Origin: Euwallacea fornicatus
Lineage: Eukaryota > Arthropoda > Insecta > Coleoptera > Curculionidae
Reading direction: 5' to 3'
DNA length: 64,000 nucleotides
Assembly: GCF_040115645.1 (NCBI RefSeq)
Contig: NW_027096024.1
Span: 558,001 to 622,000, forward strand
The notes below the pieces were generated by a model. That model was not told the DNA's origin. It did no database searches and was given only the letters and a program-made list of their open reading frames with translations. Shown piece by piece: positions 1 to 9,957 of the stretch (position 1 is its first letter; each line of letters begins with the position of its first letter). Both the position numbers and the translations under genes were made by a program.

Positions 1-3
1 CTT

Positions 4-23
4 TATGTGCTCAAACACACATA
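4..23. other. Dyad symmetry I, type-A form (6-bp arms, 8-nt loop)
   Basis: TATGTG at 4-9 is the reverse complement of CACATA at 18-23, separated by CTCAAACA. The dyad occurs in monomers carrying the CACATATTTT allele. Monomers with CACAACTTTT keep only the inner TGTG/CACA arms. The symmetry is seen directly; cruciform or hairpin formation, or binding by a dimeric protein, is inference. Confidence 0.75.
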
Positions 24-55
24 TTTTGTGACTTTTCAAATTTTGAAGCTCGATA

Positions 56-92
56 ACTTTGGCAAATGTGGACCAAATTTGTTAACCAAAGT
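56..92. other. Dyad symmetry II, ACTTTGG ... CCAAAGT (7-bp arms, 23-nt spacer)
   Basis: ACTTTGG (56-62) and CCAAAGT (86-92) are perfect reverse complements flanking the most conserved part of the monomer. A nested shorter pair, TTTGG/CCAAA, is also present, as is the GTTAAC palindrome. The full dyad exists only where TAACTTTGG and TTAACC or TTATCC alleles co-occur (types A, C and F). It is lost from the right arm in TTAAAC or TTACAC monomers and from both arms in type B. Any function is inferred. Confidence 0.65.
71..83 (+). other. Near-invariant core GACCAAATTTGTT
   Basis: Across all subtypes this 13-bp stretch is almost unchanged although both flanks vary heavily. Exceptions I saw are GACAAAATTTG near 27,174, AAATTTCTTAAAC near 30,880, and a TTTGCTAAAC allele near 38,797, 44,254, 49,181, 54,284 and 58,507, which is one mutation carried in duplicated blocks. 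Conservation could reflect a binding or nucleosome constraint or simply chance within a young family. No known protein-binding box is recognised in it. Confidence 0.5.
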
Positions 93-1058
93 GTCAAATT
101 AGTCAGCTCGACGAGATCTTTAAAATGACACAACACACCATGATTACATCTTGTTGAACTTCCAAGAAAAATAGTACTTTATGTGCTCAAACACACATAT
201 TTTGTGACTTTTCAAACTTTGAAGCTCGATAACTTTGGCAAATGTGGACCAAATTTGTTAACCAAAGTGTCAAATTAATCAGCTCGACGAGATTTTTAAA
301 ATGACACAACACATCATGATTGCATCTTGTTGAACTTCCAAGAAAAATTGTACATTATGTGCTCAAACACACAACTTTTGTGACTTTTCCAATTTTGAAG
401 CTCGATAACTTTGGCAAATGTGGACCAAATTTGTTAACCAAAGTGTCAAATTAATCAGCTCGACGAGATCTTTAAAATGACACAACACACCATGATTGCA
501 TCTTGTTGAATTTCCAAGAAAAATAGTACTTTATGTGCTCAAACACTCAACTTTTGTGACTTTTCCAATTTTGAAGCTCGATAACTTTGGCAAATGTGGA
601 CCAAATTTGTTAAACAAAGTGTCAAATTAATCAGCTCGACGAGATTTTGAAGATGTCACAACACATCAGAATTGCATCTTGTTGAACTTCCAAGAAAAAT
701 AGTACTTTATGTGCTCAAACACACATATTTTGTGACTTTTCAAACTTTGAAGCTCGATAACTTTGGCAAATGTGGACCAAATTTGTTAACCAAAGTGTCA
801 AATTAATCAGCTCGACGAGATCTTTAAAATGACACAACACACCATGATTACATCTTGTTGAACTTCCAAGAAAAATAGTACTTTATGTGCTCAAACACAC
901 ATATTTTGTGACTTTTCAAACTTTGAAGCTCGATAACTTTGGCAAATGTGGACCAAATTTGTTAACCAAAGTGTCAAATTAATCAGCTCGACGAGATTTT
1001 GAATATGTCACAACACATCATGATTGCATCTTGTTGAATTTCCAAGAAAAATAGTACT

Positions 1059-1078
1059 TTATGTGCTCAAACACATAA
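1059..1078. other. Dyad symmetry I, type-C form (7-bp arms, 6-nt loop)
   Basis: In the CATAACTTTT allele the dyad becomes longer and tighter: TTATGTG, a six-base CTCAAA loop, then CACATAA. This is the first clear example; the same form recurs in every type-C monomer read, for example near 3,000, 6,000, 7,930, 12,170 and 46,990. It arises because type C has CACATAAC where type A has CACACATATT, moving the right arm two bases closer without changing monomer length. Confidence 0.75.
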
Positions 1079-1628
1079 CTTTTGTGACTTTTCCAATTTT
1101 GAAGCTCGATAATTTTGGCAAATGTGGACCAAATTTGTTATCCAAAGTGTCAAATTAATCAGTTCGACGAGATCTTTAAAATGACACAACAATTCATGAT
1201 TGCATCTTGTTGAATTTCCAAGAAAAATAGTACTTTATGTGCTCAAACACACAACTTTTGTGACTTTTCCAGTTTTGAAGCTCGATAACTTTGGCAAATG
1301 TGGACCAAATTTGTTAAACAAAGTGTCAAATTAATCAGCTCGACAAGGTTATGAAGATGTCACAACACACCATGATTACATCTTGTTGAACTTCCAAGAA
1401 AAATAGTACTTTATGTGCTAAAACAAACATATTTTGTGACTTTTCAAACTCTGAAGCTCGATAACTTTGGCAAATGTGGACCAAATTTGTTACACAAAGT
1501 GTCAAAGTAATCACCTCAACGAGATTTTGAAGATGTCACAACACATCATGACTACATCTTGTTGAACTTCCAAGAAAAATAGTACTTTATGTGCTCAAAC
1601 ACACAACTTTTGTGACTTTTCAAACTTT

Positions 1629-1644
1629 GAAGCTCGATAGCTTC
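1629..1644. other. Type-B palindrome GAAGCT-CGAT-AGCTTC
   Basis: In type-B monomers the change from TAACTTTGG to TAGCTTCGG creates a perfect 6-bp-arm hairpin, GAAGCT, loop CGAT, AGCTTC. The loop is itself close to self-complementary. This is the first example in the window and it recurs in every type-B unit. The same substitution removes the left arm of the ACTTTGG/CCAAAGT dyad, so the two symmetries are mutually exclusive. Confidence 0.75.
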
Positions 1645-4600
1645 GGAAAATGAAGACCAAATTTGTTAAACAAAGTGTCAAATTAATCAGCTCGACGAGA
1701 TTTTTAAAATGACACAACACATCATGATTGCATCTTGTTGAATTTCCAAGAAAAATAGTACTTTATGTGCTCAAACACACAACTTTTGTGACTTTTCCAA
1801 TTTTGAAGCTCGATTACTTTGGCAAATGTGGACCAAATTTGTTAACCAAAGTGTCAAATTAATCAGCTCGACGAGATCTTTAAAATGACACAACAATTCA
1901 TGATTGCATCTTGTTGAATTTCAAAGAAAAATAGTACTTTATGTGCTCAAACACACATATTTTGTGACTTTTCAAATTTTGAAGCTCGATAACTTTGGCA
2001 AATGTGGACCAAATTTGTTAACCAAAGTGTCAAATTAATCAGCTCGACAAGGTTATGAAGATGTCACAACACACCATGATTACATCTTGTTGAACTTCCA
2101 AGAAAAATAGTACTTTATGTGCTAAAACAAACATATTTTGTGACTTTTCAAACTCTGAAGCTCGATAACTTTGGCAAATGTGGACCAAATTTGTTACACA
2201 AAGTGTCAAAGTAATCACCTCAACGAGATTTTTAAAATGACACAACACATCATGATTGCATCTTGTTGAACTTCCAAGAAAAATTGTACATTATGTGCTC
2301 AAACACACAACTTTTGTGACTTTTCCAATTTTGAAGCTCGATAACTTTGGCAAATGTGGACCAAATTTGTTAACCAAAGTGTCAAATTAATCAGCTCGAC
2401 GAGATCTTTAAAATGACACAACACACCATGATTGCATCTTGTTGAATTTCCAAGAAAAATAGTACTTTATGTGCTCAAACACTCAACTTTTGTGACTTTT
2501 CCAATTTTGAAGCTCGATAACTTTGGCAAATGTGGACCAAATTTGTTAAACAAAGTGTCAAATTAATCAGCTCGACGAGATTTTGAAGATGTCACAACAC
2601 ATCAGAATTGCATCTTGTTGAACTTCCAAGAAAAATAGTACTTTATGTGCTCAAACACACATATTTTGTTACTTTTCAAACTTTGAAGCTCGATAACTTT
2701 GGCAAATGTGGACCAAATTTGTTAACCAAAGTGTCAAATTAATCAGCTCGACGAGATCTTTAAAATGACACAACACACCATGATTACATCTTGTTGATCT
2801 TCCAAGAAAAATAGTACATTATGTGCTCAAACACATAACTTTTGTGACTTTTCAAACTTTGAAGCTCGATAACTTTGGCAAATGTGGACCAAATTTGTTA
2901 ACCAAAGTGTCAAATTAATCAGCTCGACGAGATTTTGAATATGTCACAACACATCATGATTGCATCTTGTTGAATTTCCAAGAAAAATAGTACTTTATGT
3001 GCTCAAACACATAACTTTTGTGACTTTTCCAATTTTGAAGCTCGATAACTTTGGCAAATGTGGACCAAATTTGTTATCCAAAGTGTCAAATTAATCAGTT
3101 CGACGAGATCTTTAAAATGACACAACAATTCATGATTGCATCTTGTTGAATTTCCAAGAAAAATAGTACTTTATGTGCTCAAACACACAACTTTTGTGAC
3201 TTTTCCAATTTTGAAGCTCGATAACTTTGGCAAATGTGGACCAAATTTGTTAAACAAAGTGTCAAATTAATCAGCTCGACAAGGTTATGAAGATGTCACA
3301 ACACACCATGATTACATCTTGTTGAACTTCCAAGAAAAATAGTACTTTATGTGCTAAAACAAACATATTTTGTGACTTTTCAAACTCTGAAGCTCGATAA
3401 CTTTGGCAAATGTGGACCAAATTTGTTACACAAAGTGTCAAAGTAATCACCTCAACGAGATTTTGAAGATGTCACAACACATCATGACTACATCTTGTTG
3501 AACTTCCAAGAAAAATAGTACTTTATGTGCTCAAACACACAACTTTTGTGACTTTTCAAACTTTGAAGCTCGATAGCTTCGGAAAATGAAGACCAAATTT
3601 GTTAAACAAAGTGTCAAATTAATCAGCTCGACGAGATTTTTAAAATGACACAACACATCATGATTGCATCTTGTTGAATTTCCAAGAAAAATAGTACTTT
3701 ATGTGCTCAAACACACAACTTTTGTGACTTTTCCAATTTTGAAGCTCGATTACTTTGGCAAATGTGGACCAAATTTGTTAACCAAAGTGTCAAATTAATC
3801 AGCTCGACGAGATCTTTAAAATGACACAACAATTCATGATTGCATCTTGTTGAATTTCCAAGAAAAATAGTACTTTATGTGCTCAAACACACATATTTTG
3901 TGACTTTCCAAATTGTGAAGCTCGATAACTTTGGCAAATGTGGACCAAATTTGTTAACCAAAGTGTCAAATTAATCAGCTCGACAAGGTTATGAAGATGT
4001 CACAACACACCATGATTACATCTTGTTGAACTTCCAAGAAAAATAGTACTTTATGTGCTAAAACAAACATATTTTGTGACTTTTCAAACTCTGAAGCTCG
4101 ATAACTTTGGCAAATGTGGACCAAATTTGTTACACAAAGTGTCAAAGTAATCACCTCAACGAGATTTTGAAGATGTCACAACACATCATGACTACATCTT
4201 GTTGAACTTCCAAGAAAAATAGTACTTTATGTGCTCAAACACACAACTTTTGTGACTTTTCAAACTTTGAAGCTCGATAGCTTCGGCAAATGAAGACCAA
4301 ATTTGTTAAACAAAGTGTCAAATTAATCAGCTCGACGAGATTTTTAAAATGACACAACACATCATGATTGCATCTTGTTGAATTTCCAAGAAAAGTAGTA
4401 CTTTATGTGCTCAAACACACAACTTTTGTGACTTTTCCAATTTTGAAGCTCGATAACTTTGGCAAATGTGGACCAAATTTGTTAACCAAAGTGTCAAATT
4501 AATCAGCTCGACGAGATCTTTAAAATGACACAACAATTCATGATTGCATCTTGTTGAATTTCCAAGAAAAATAGTACTTTATGTGCTCAAACACACATAT

Positions 4601-4928
4601 TTTGTGACTTTTCAAACTTTGAAGCTCGATAACTTTGGCAAATGTGGACCAAATTTGTTAACCAAAGTGTCAAATTAATCAGCTCGACGAGATCTTTAAA
4701 ATGACACAACACACCATGATTACATCTTGTTGAACTTCCAAGAAAAATAGTACTTTATGTGCTCAAACACACATATTTTGTGACTTTTCAAACTTTGAAG
4801 CTCGATAACTTTGGCAAATGTGGACCAAATTTGTTAACCAAAGTGTCAAATTAATCAGCTCGACGAGATCTTTAAAATGACACAACAATTCATGATTGCA
4901 TCTTGTTGAATTTCCAAGAAAAATAGTA

Positions 4929-6297
4929 CTTTATGTGCTCAAACACACATATTTTGTGACTTTTCAAATTTTGAAGCTCGATAACTTTGGCAAATGTGGA
5001 CCAAATTTGTTAACCAAAGTGTCAAATTAGTCAGCTCGACGAGATCTTTAAAATGACACAACACACCATGATTACATCTTGTTGAACTTCCAAGAAAAAT
5101 AGTACTTTATGTGCTCAAACACACATATTTTGTGACTTTTCAAATTTTGAAGCTCGATAACTTTGGCAAATGTGGACCAAATTTGTTAACCAAAGTGTCA
5201 AATTAATCAGCTCGACGAGATTTTTAAAATGACACAACACATCATGATTGCATCTTGTTGAACTTCCAAGAAAAATAGTACATTATGTGCTCAAACACAC
5301 AACTTTTGTGACTTTTCCAATTTTGAAGCTCGATAACTTTGGCAAATGTGGACCAAATTTGTTAACCAAAGTGTCAAATTAATCAGCTCGACGAGATCTT
5401 TAAAATGACACAACACACCATGATTGCATCTTGTTGAATTTCCAAGAAAAATAGTACTTTATGTGCTCAAACACTCAACTTTTGTGACTTTTCCAATTTT
5501 GAAGCTCGATAACTTTGGCAAATGTGGACCAAATTTGTTAAACAAAGTGTCAAATTAATCAGCTCGACGAGATTTTGAAGATGTCACAACACATCAGAAT
5601 TGCATCTTGTTGAACTTCCAAGAAAAATAGTACTTTATGTGCTCAAACACACATATTTTGTTACTTTTCAAACTTTGAAGCTCGATAACTTTGGCAAATG
5701 TGGACCAAATTTGTTAACCAAAGTGTCAAATTAATCAGCTCGACGAGATCTTTAAAATGACACAACACACCATGATTACATCTTGTTGATCTTCCAAGAA
5801 AAATAGTACATTATGTGCTCAAACACATAACTTTTGTGACTTTTCAAACTTTGAAGCTCGATAACTTTGGCAAATGTGGACCAAATTTGTTAACCAAAGT
5901 GTCAAATTAATCAGCTCGACGAGATTTTGAATATGTCACAACACATCATGATTGCATCTTGTTGAATTTCCAAGAAAAATAGTACTTTATGTGCTCAAAC
6001 ACATAACTTTTGTGACTTTTCCAATTTTGAAGCTCGATAACTTTGGCAAATGTGGACCAAATTTGTTATCCAAAGTGTCAAATTAATCAGTTCGACGAGA
6101 TCTTTAAAATGACACAACAATTCATGATTGCATCTTGTTGAATTTCCAAGAAAAATAGTACTTTATGTGCTCAAACACACAACTTTTGTGACTTTTCCAA
6201 TTTTGAAGCTCGATAACTTTGGCAAATGTGGACCAAATTTGTTAAACAAAGTGTCAAATTAATCAGCTCGACAAGGTTATGAAGATGTCACAACACA
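4929..6297. repeat. Composite copy of the left-end sequence (28- and 17-monomer offsets)
   Basis: About 4,929 to 5,640 repeats the window's first ~0.7 kb at +4,928, including the rare ATTAGTCAGC allele (101 and 5,029) and ACTCAAC (545 and 5,473). From about 5,290 to 6,297 it also matches 2,298-3,305 at +2,992, including TTGTTACTTTTC and GTTGATCTTCC alleles. The two matches overlap because the source blocks are themselves duplicates. A handful of single-base differences separate the copies. Confidence 0.7.
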
Positions 6298-8709
6298 TCA
6301 TGACTACATCTTGTTGAACTTCCAAGAAAAATAGTACTTTATGTGCTCAAACACACAACTTTTGTGACTTTTCAAACTTTGAAGCTCGATAGCTTCGGCA
6401 AATGAAGACCAAATTTGTTAAACAAAGTGTCAAATTAATCAGCTCGACGAGATTTTTAAAATGACACAACACACCATGATTACATCTTGTTGAACTTCCA
6501 AGAAAAATAGTACTTTATGTGCTAAAACAAACATATTTTGTGACTTTTCAAACTCTGAAGCTCGATAACTTTGGCAAATGTGGACCAAATTTGTTACACA
6601 AAGTGTCAAAGTAATCACCTCAACGAGATTTTGAAGATGTCACAACACATCATGACTACATCTTGTTGAACTTCCAAGAAAAATAGTACTTTATGTGCTC
6701 AAACACACATATTTTGTTACTTTTCAAACTTTGAAGCTCGATAACTTTGGCAAATGTGGACCAAATTTGTTAACCAAAGTGTCAAATTAATCAGCTCGAC
6801 GAGATCTTTAAAATGACACAACACACCATGATTACATCTTGTTGATCTTCCAAGAAAAATAGTACATTATGTGCTCAAACACATAACTTTTGTGACTTTT
6901 CAAACTTTGAAGCTCGATAGCTTCGGCAAATGAAGACCAAATTTGTTAAACAAAGTGTCAAATTAATCAGCTCGACGAGATTTTTAAAATGACACAACAC
7001 ACCATGATTACATCTTGTTGAACTTCCAAGAAAAGTAGTACTTTATGTGCTCAAACACACATATTTTGTGACTTTTCAAACTTTGAAGCTCGATAACTTT
7101 GGCAAATGTGGACCAAATTTGTTAAACAAAGTGTCAAAGTAATCACCTCAACGAGAGTTTGAAGATGTCACAACACATCATCATTGCATCTTGTTGAACT
7201 TCCAAGAAAAATAGTACTTTATGTGCTCAAACACACAACTTTTGTGACTTTTCAAATTTTGAAGCTCGATAGCTTCGGCAAATGAAGACCAAATTTGTTA
7301 AACAAAGTGTCAAATTAATCAGCTCGACGAGATCTTTAAAATGACACAACACACCATGATTGCAACTTGTTGAATTGCCAAGAAAAATAGTACTTTATGT
7401 GCTCAAACACACAACTTTTGTGACTTTTCCAATTTTGAAGCTCGATAACTTTGGCAAATGTGGACCAAATTTGTTAAACAAAGTGTCAAATTAATCAGCT
7501 CGACGAAATCTTTAAAATGACACAACACATCATCATTGCATCTTGTTGAACTTCCAAGAAAAATAGTACATTATGTGCTCAGACACACAACTTTTGTGAC
7601 TTTTCAAATTTTGAAGCTCGATAGCTTCGGCAAATGAAGACCAAATTTGTTAAACAAAGTGTCAAATTAATCAGCTCGACGAGATCTTTAAAATGACACA
7701 ACACACCATGATTACATCTTGTTGAACTTCCAAGAAAAATAGTACTTTATGTGCTCAAACACACATATTTTGTGACTTTTCAAACTTTGAAGCTCGATAA
7801 CTTTGGCAAATGTGGACCAAATTTGTTAACCAAAGTGTCAAATTTATCAGCTCGACGAGATTTTGAATATGTCACAACACATCATGATTGCATCTTGTTG
7901 AATTTCCAAGAAAAATAGTACTTTATGTGCTCAAACACATAACTTTTGTGACTTTTCCAATTTTGAAGCTCGATAACTTTGGCAAATGTGGACCAAATTT
8001 GTTATCCAAAGTGTCAAATTAATCAGTTCGACGAGATCTTTAAAATGACACAACAATTCATGATTGCATCTTGTTGAATTTCCAAGAAAAATAGTACTTT
8101 ATGTGCTCAAACACACAACTTTTGTGACTTTTCCAATTTTGAAGCTCGATTACTTTGGCAAATGTGGACCAAATTTGTTAACCAAAGTGTCAAATTAATC
8201 AGCTCGACGAGATCTTTAAAATGACACAACAATTCATGATTGCATCTTGTTGAATTTCCAAGAAAAATAGTACTTTATGTGCTCAAACACATAACTTTTG
8301 TGACTTTTCCAATTTTGAAGCTCGATAACTTTGGCAAATGTGGACCAAATTTGTTATCCAAAGTGTCAAATTAATCAGTTCGACGAGATCTTTAAAATGA
8401 CACAACAATTCATGATTGCATCTTGTTGAATTTCCATGGAAAATAGTACTTTATGTGCTCAAACACACAACTTTTGTGACTTTTCCAATTTTGAAGCTCG
8501 ATAACTTTGGCAAATGTGGACCAAATTTGTTAAACAAAGTGTCAAATTAATCAGCTCGACGAGATTTTGAAGATGTCACAACACATCAGAATTGCATCTT
8601 GTTGAATTTCCAAGAAAAATAGTACTTTATGTGCTCAAACACACATATTTTGTTACTTTTCAAACTTTGAAGCTCGATAACTTTGGCAAGTGTGGACCAA
8701 ATTTGTTAA
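6298..8709. repeat. Irregular monomer mosaic without a clear long duplication
   Basis: This stretch is satellite throughout but shows no block longer than a few monomers that I could match cleanly elsewhere. It mixes types A, B, C, D and E with private alleles such as TTGCAACTTG and GAATTGCCAAG near 7,365, CTCAGACACAC near 7,577, AACGAGAGTTTG near 7,150 and TTCCATGGAAAA near 8,433. The higher density of private changes suggests older, less recently homogenised sequence. No gene or other element is visible. Confidence 0.65.
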
Positions 8710-9957
8710 CCAAAGTGTCAAATTAATCAGCTCGACGAGATCTTTAAAATGACACAACACACCATGATTACATCTTGTTGAACTTCCAAGAAAAATAGTA
8801 CTTTATGTGCTCAAACACACATATTTTGTGACTTTTCAAACTTTGAAGCTCGATAACTTTGGCAAATGTGGACCAAATTTGTTAACCAAAGTGTCAAATT
8901 AATCAGCTCGACGAGATTTTGAATATGTCACAACACATCATGATTGCATCTTGTTGCATTTCCAAGAAAAATAGTACTTTATGTGCTCAAACACACAACT
9001 TTTGTGACTTTTCCAATTTTGAAGCTCGATAACTTTGGCAAATGTGGACCAAATTTGTTATCCAAAGTGTCAAATTAATCAGTTCGACGAGATCTTTAAA
9101 ATGACACAACAACTCATGATTGCATCTTGTTGAATTTCCAAGAAAAATAGTACTTTATGTGCTCAAACACACAACTTTTGTGACTTTTCCAATTTTGAAG
9201 CTCGATAACTTTGGCAAATGTGGACCAAATTTGTTAACCAAAGTGTCAAATTAATCAGCTCGACGAGATCTTTAAAATGACACAACACACCATGATTACA
9301 TCTTGTTGAACTTCCAAGAAAAATAGTACTTTATGTGCTCAAACACACATATTTTGTGACTTTTCAAACTTTGAAGCTCGATAACTTTGGCAAATGTGGA
9401 CCAAATTTGTTAACCAAAGTGTCAAATTAATCAGCTCGACGAGATTTTGAATATGTCACAACACATCATGATTGCATCTTGTTGCATTTCCAAGAAAAAT
9501 AGTACTTTATGTGCTCAAACACACAACTTTTGTGACTTTTCCAATTTTGAAGCTCGATAACTTTGGCAAATGTGGACCAAATTTGTTATCCAAAGTGTCA
9601 AATTAATCAGTTCGACGAGATCTTTAAAATGACACAACAACTCATGATTGCATCTTGTTGAATTTCCAAGAAAAATAGTACTTTATGTGCTCAAACACAC
9701 AACTTTTGTGACTTTTCCAATTTTGAAGCTCGATAACTTTGGCAAATGTGGACCAAATTTGTTAACCAAAGTGTCAAATTAATCAGCTCGACGAGATCTT
9801 TAAAATGACACAACACACCATGATTACATCTTGTTGAACTTCCAAGAAAAATAGTACTTTATGTGCTCAAACACACATATTTTGTGACTTTTCAAACTTT
9901 GAAGCTCGATAACTTTGGCAAATGTGGACCAAATTTGTTAACCAAAGTGTCAAATTT
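8710..9957. repeat. Tandem duplication of a 3-monomer (528-bp) block
   Basis: The rare GTTGCATTTCC allele occurs at 8,953 and 9,481, and ACAACAACTCATG at about 9,107 and 9,635. Sequence between about 8,710 and 9,428 repeats at +528 until a TTAATC to TTTATC difference near 9,956. The same three-monomer motif is found again near 17,753 and 24,617, inside the 39-monomer duplication. Confidence 0.75.

Larger units (their letters stand above)
1..176 (+). repeat. Reference satellite monomer (type A)
   Basis: This unit sets the register used in this annotation. Most variation lies in five windows: bases 2-3 (TT, AT or AA); 17-28 (CACATATTTT, CACAACTTTT, CATAACTTTT or CTCAACTTTT); 36-44 (CAAACTTTG, CCAATTTTG, CAAATTTTG or CAAACTCTG); 54-72 (TAACTTTGGCAAATGTGG, TAGCTTCGGCAAATAAAG or TTACTTTGG...); and 83-150. 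The last window includes TTAACC/TTAAAC/TTATCC/TTACAC, CAGCTCG/CAGTTCG/CACCTCA, GATCTTTAAAATG/GATTTTGAAGATG/AAGGTTATGAAGATG and ACACCATGATTACA/ACATCATGATTGCA/AATTCATGATTGCA. Variants co-occur as haplotypes, which define types A to F. This copy has CAAATTTTG and ATTAGTCAGC, both minority alleles. The alternative view, that the unit begins elsewhere, is equally valid because the phase is arbitrary. Confidence 0.95.
294..4165. repeat. Tandem duplication of an 11-monomer (1,936-bp) block
   Basis: Sequence from about 294 to 2,229 recurs at +1,936. Shared rare markers include the AAATTGTACA junction (345 and 2,281), ACTCAAC (545 and 2,481) and CTTCGGAAAATGAAG (1,641 and 3,577). Differences are scattered, for example TCAAAGAAAA versus CCAAGAAAA near 1,921/3,857. 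One monomer, about 859-900 versus 2,795-2,836, differs at several adjacent sites, as expected from conversion by another monomer type. The divergence suggests an older event than those on the right side of the window. Confidence 0.75.

Noticed and set aside
151..170. Possible CENP-B-box-like motif in TTGTTGAACTTCCAAG
   Set aside because: Only a loose resemblance to the mammalian box; the essential CG-containing core bases are absent.
2039..2248. 69-codon minus-strand open frame
   Set aside because: It lies wholly in ordinary satellite where the type-D/type-E alleles happen to remove stops. A frame of this length is expected somewhere among 363 variable monomers.
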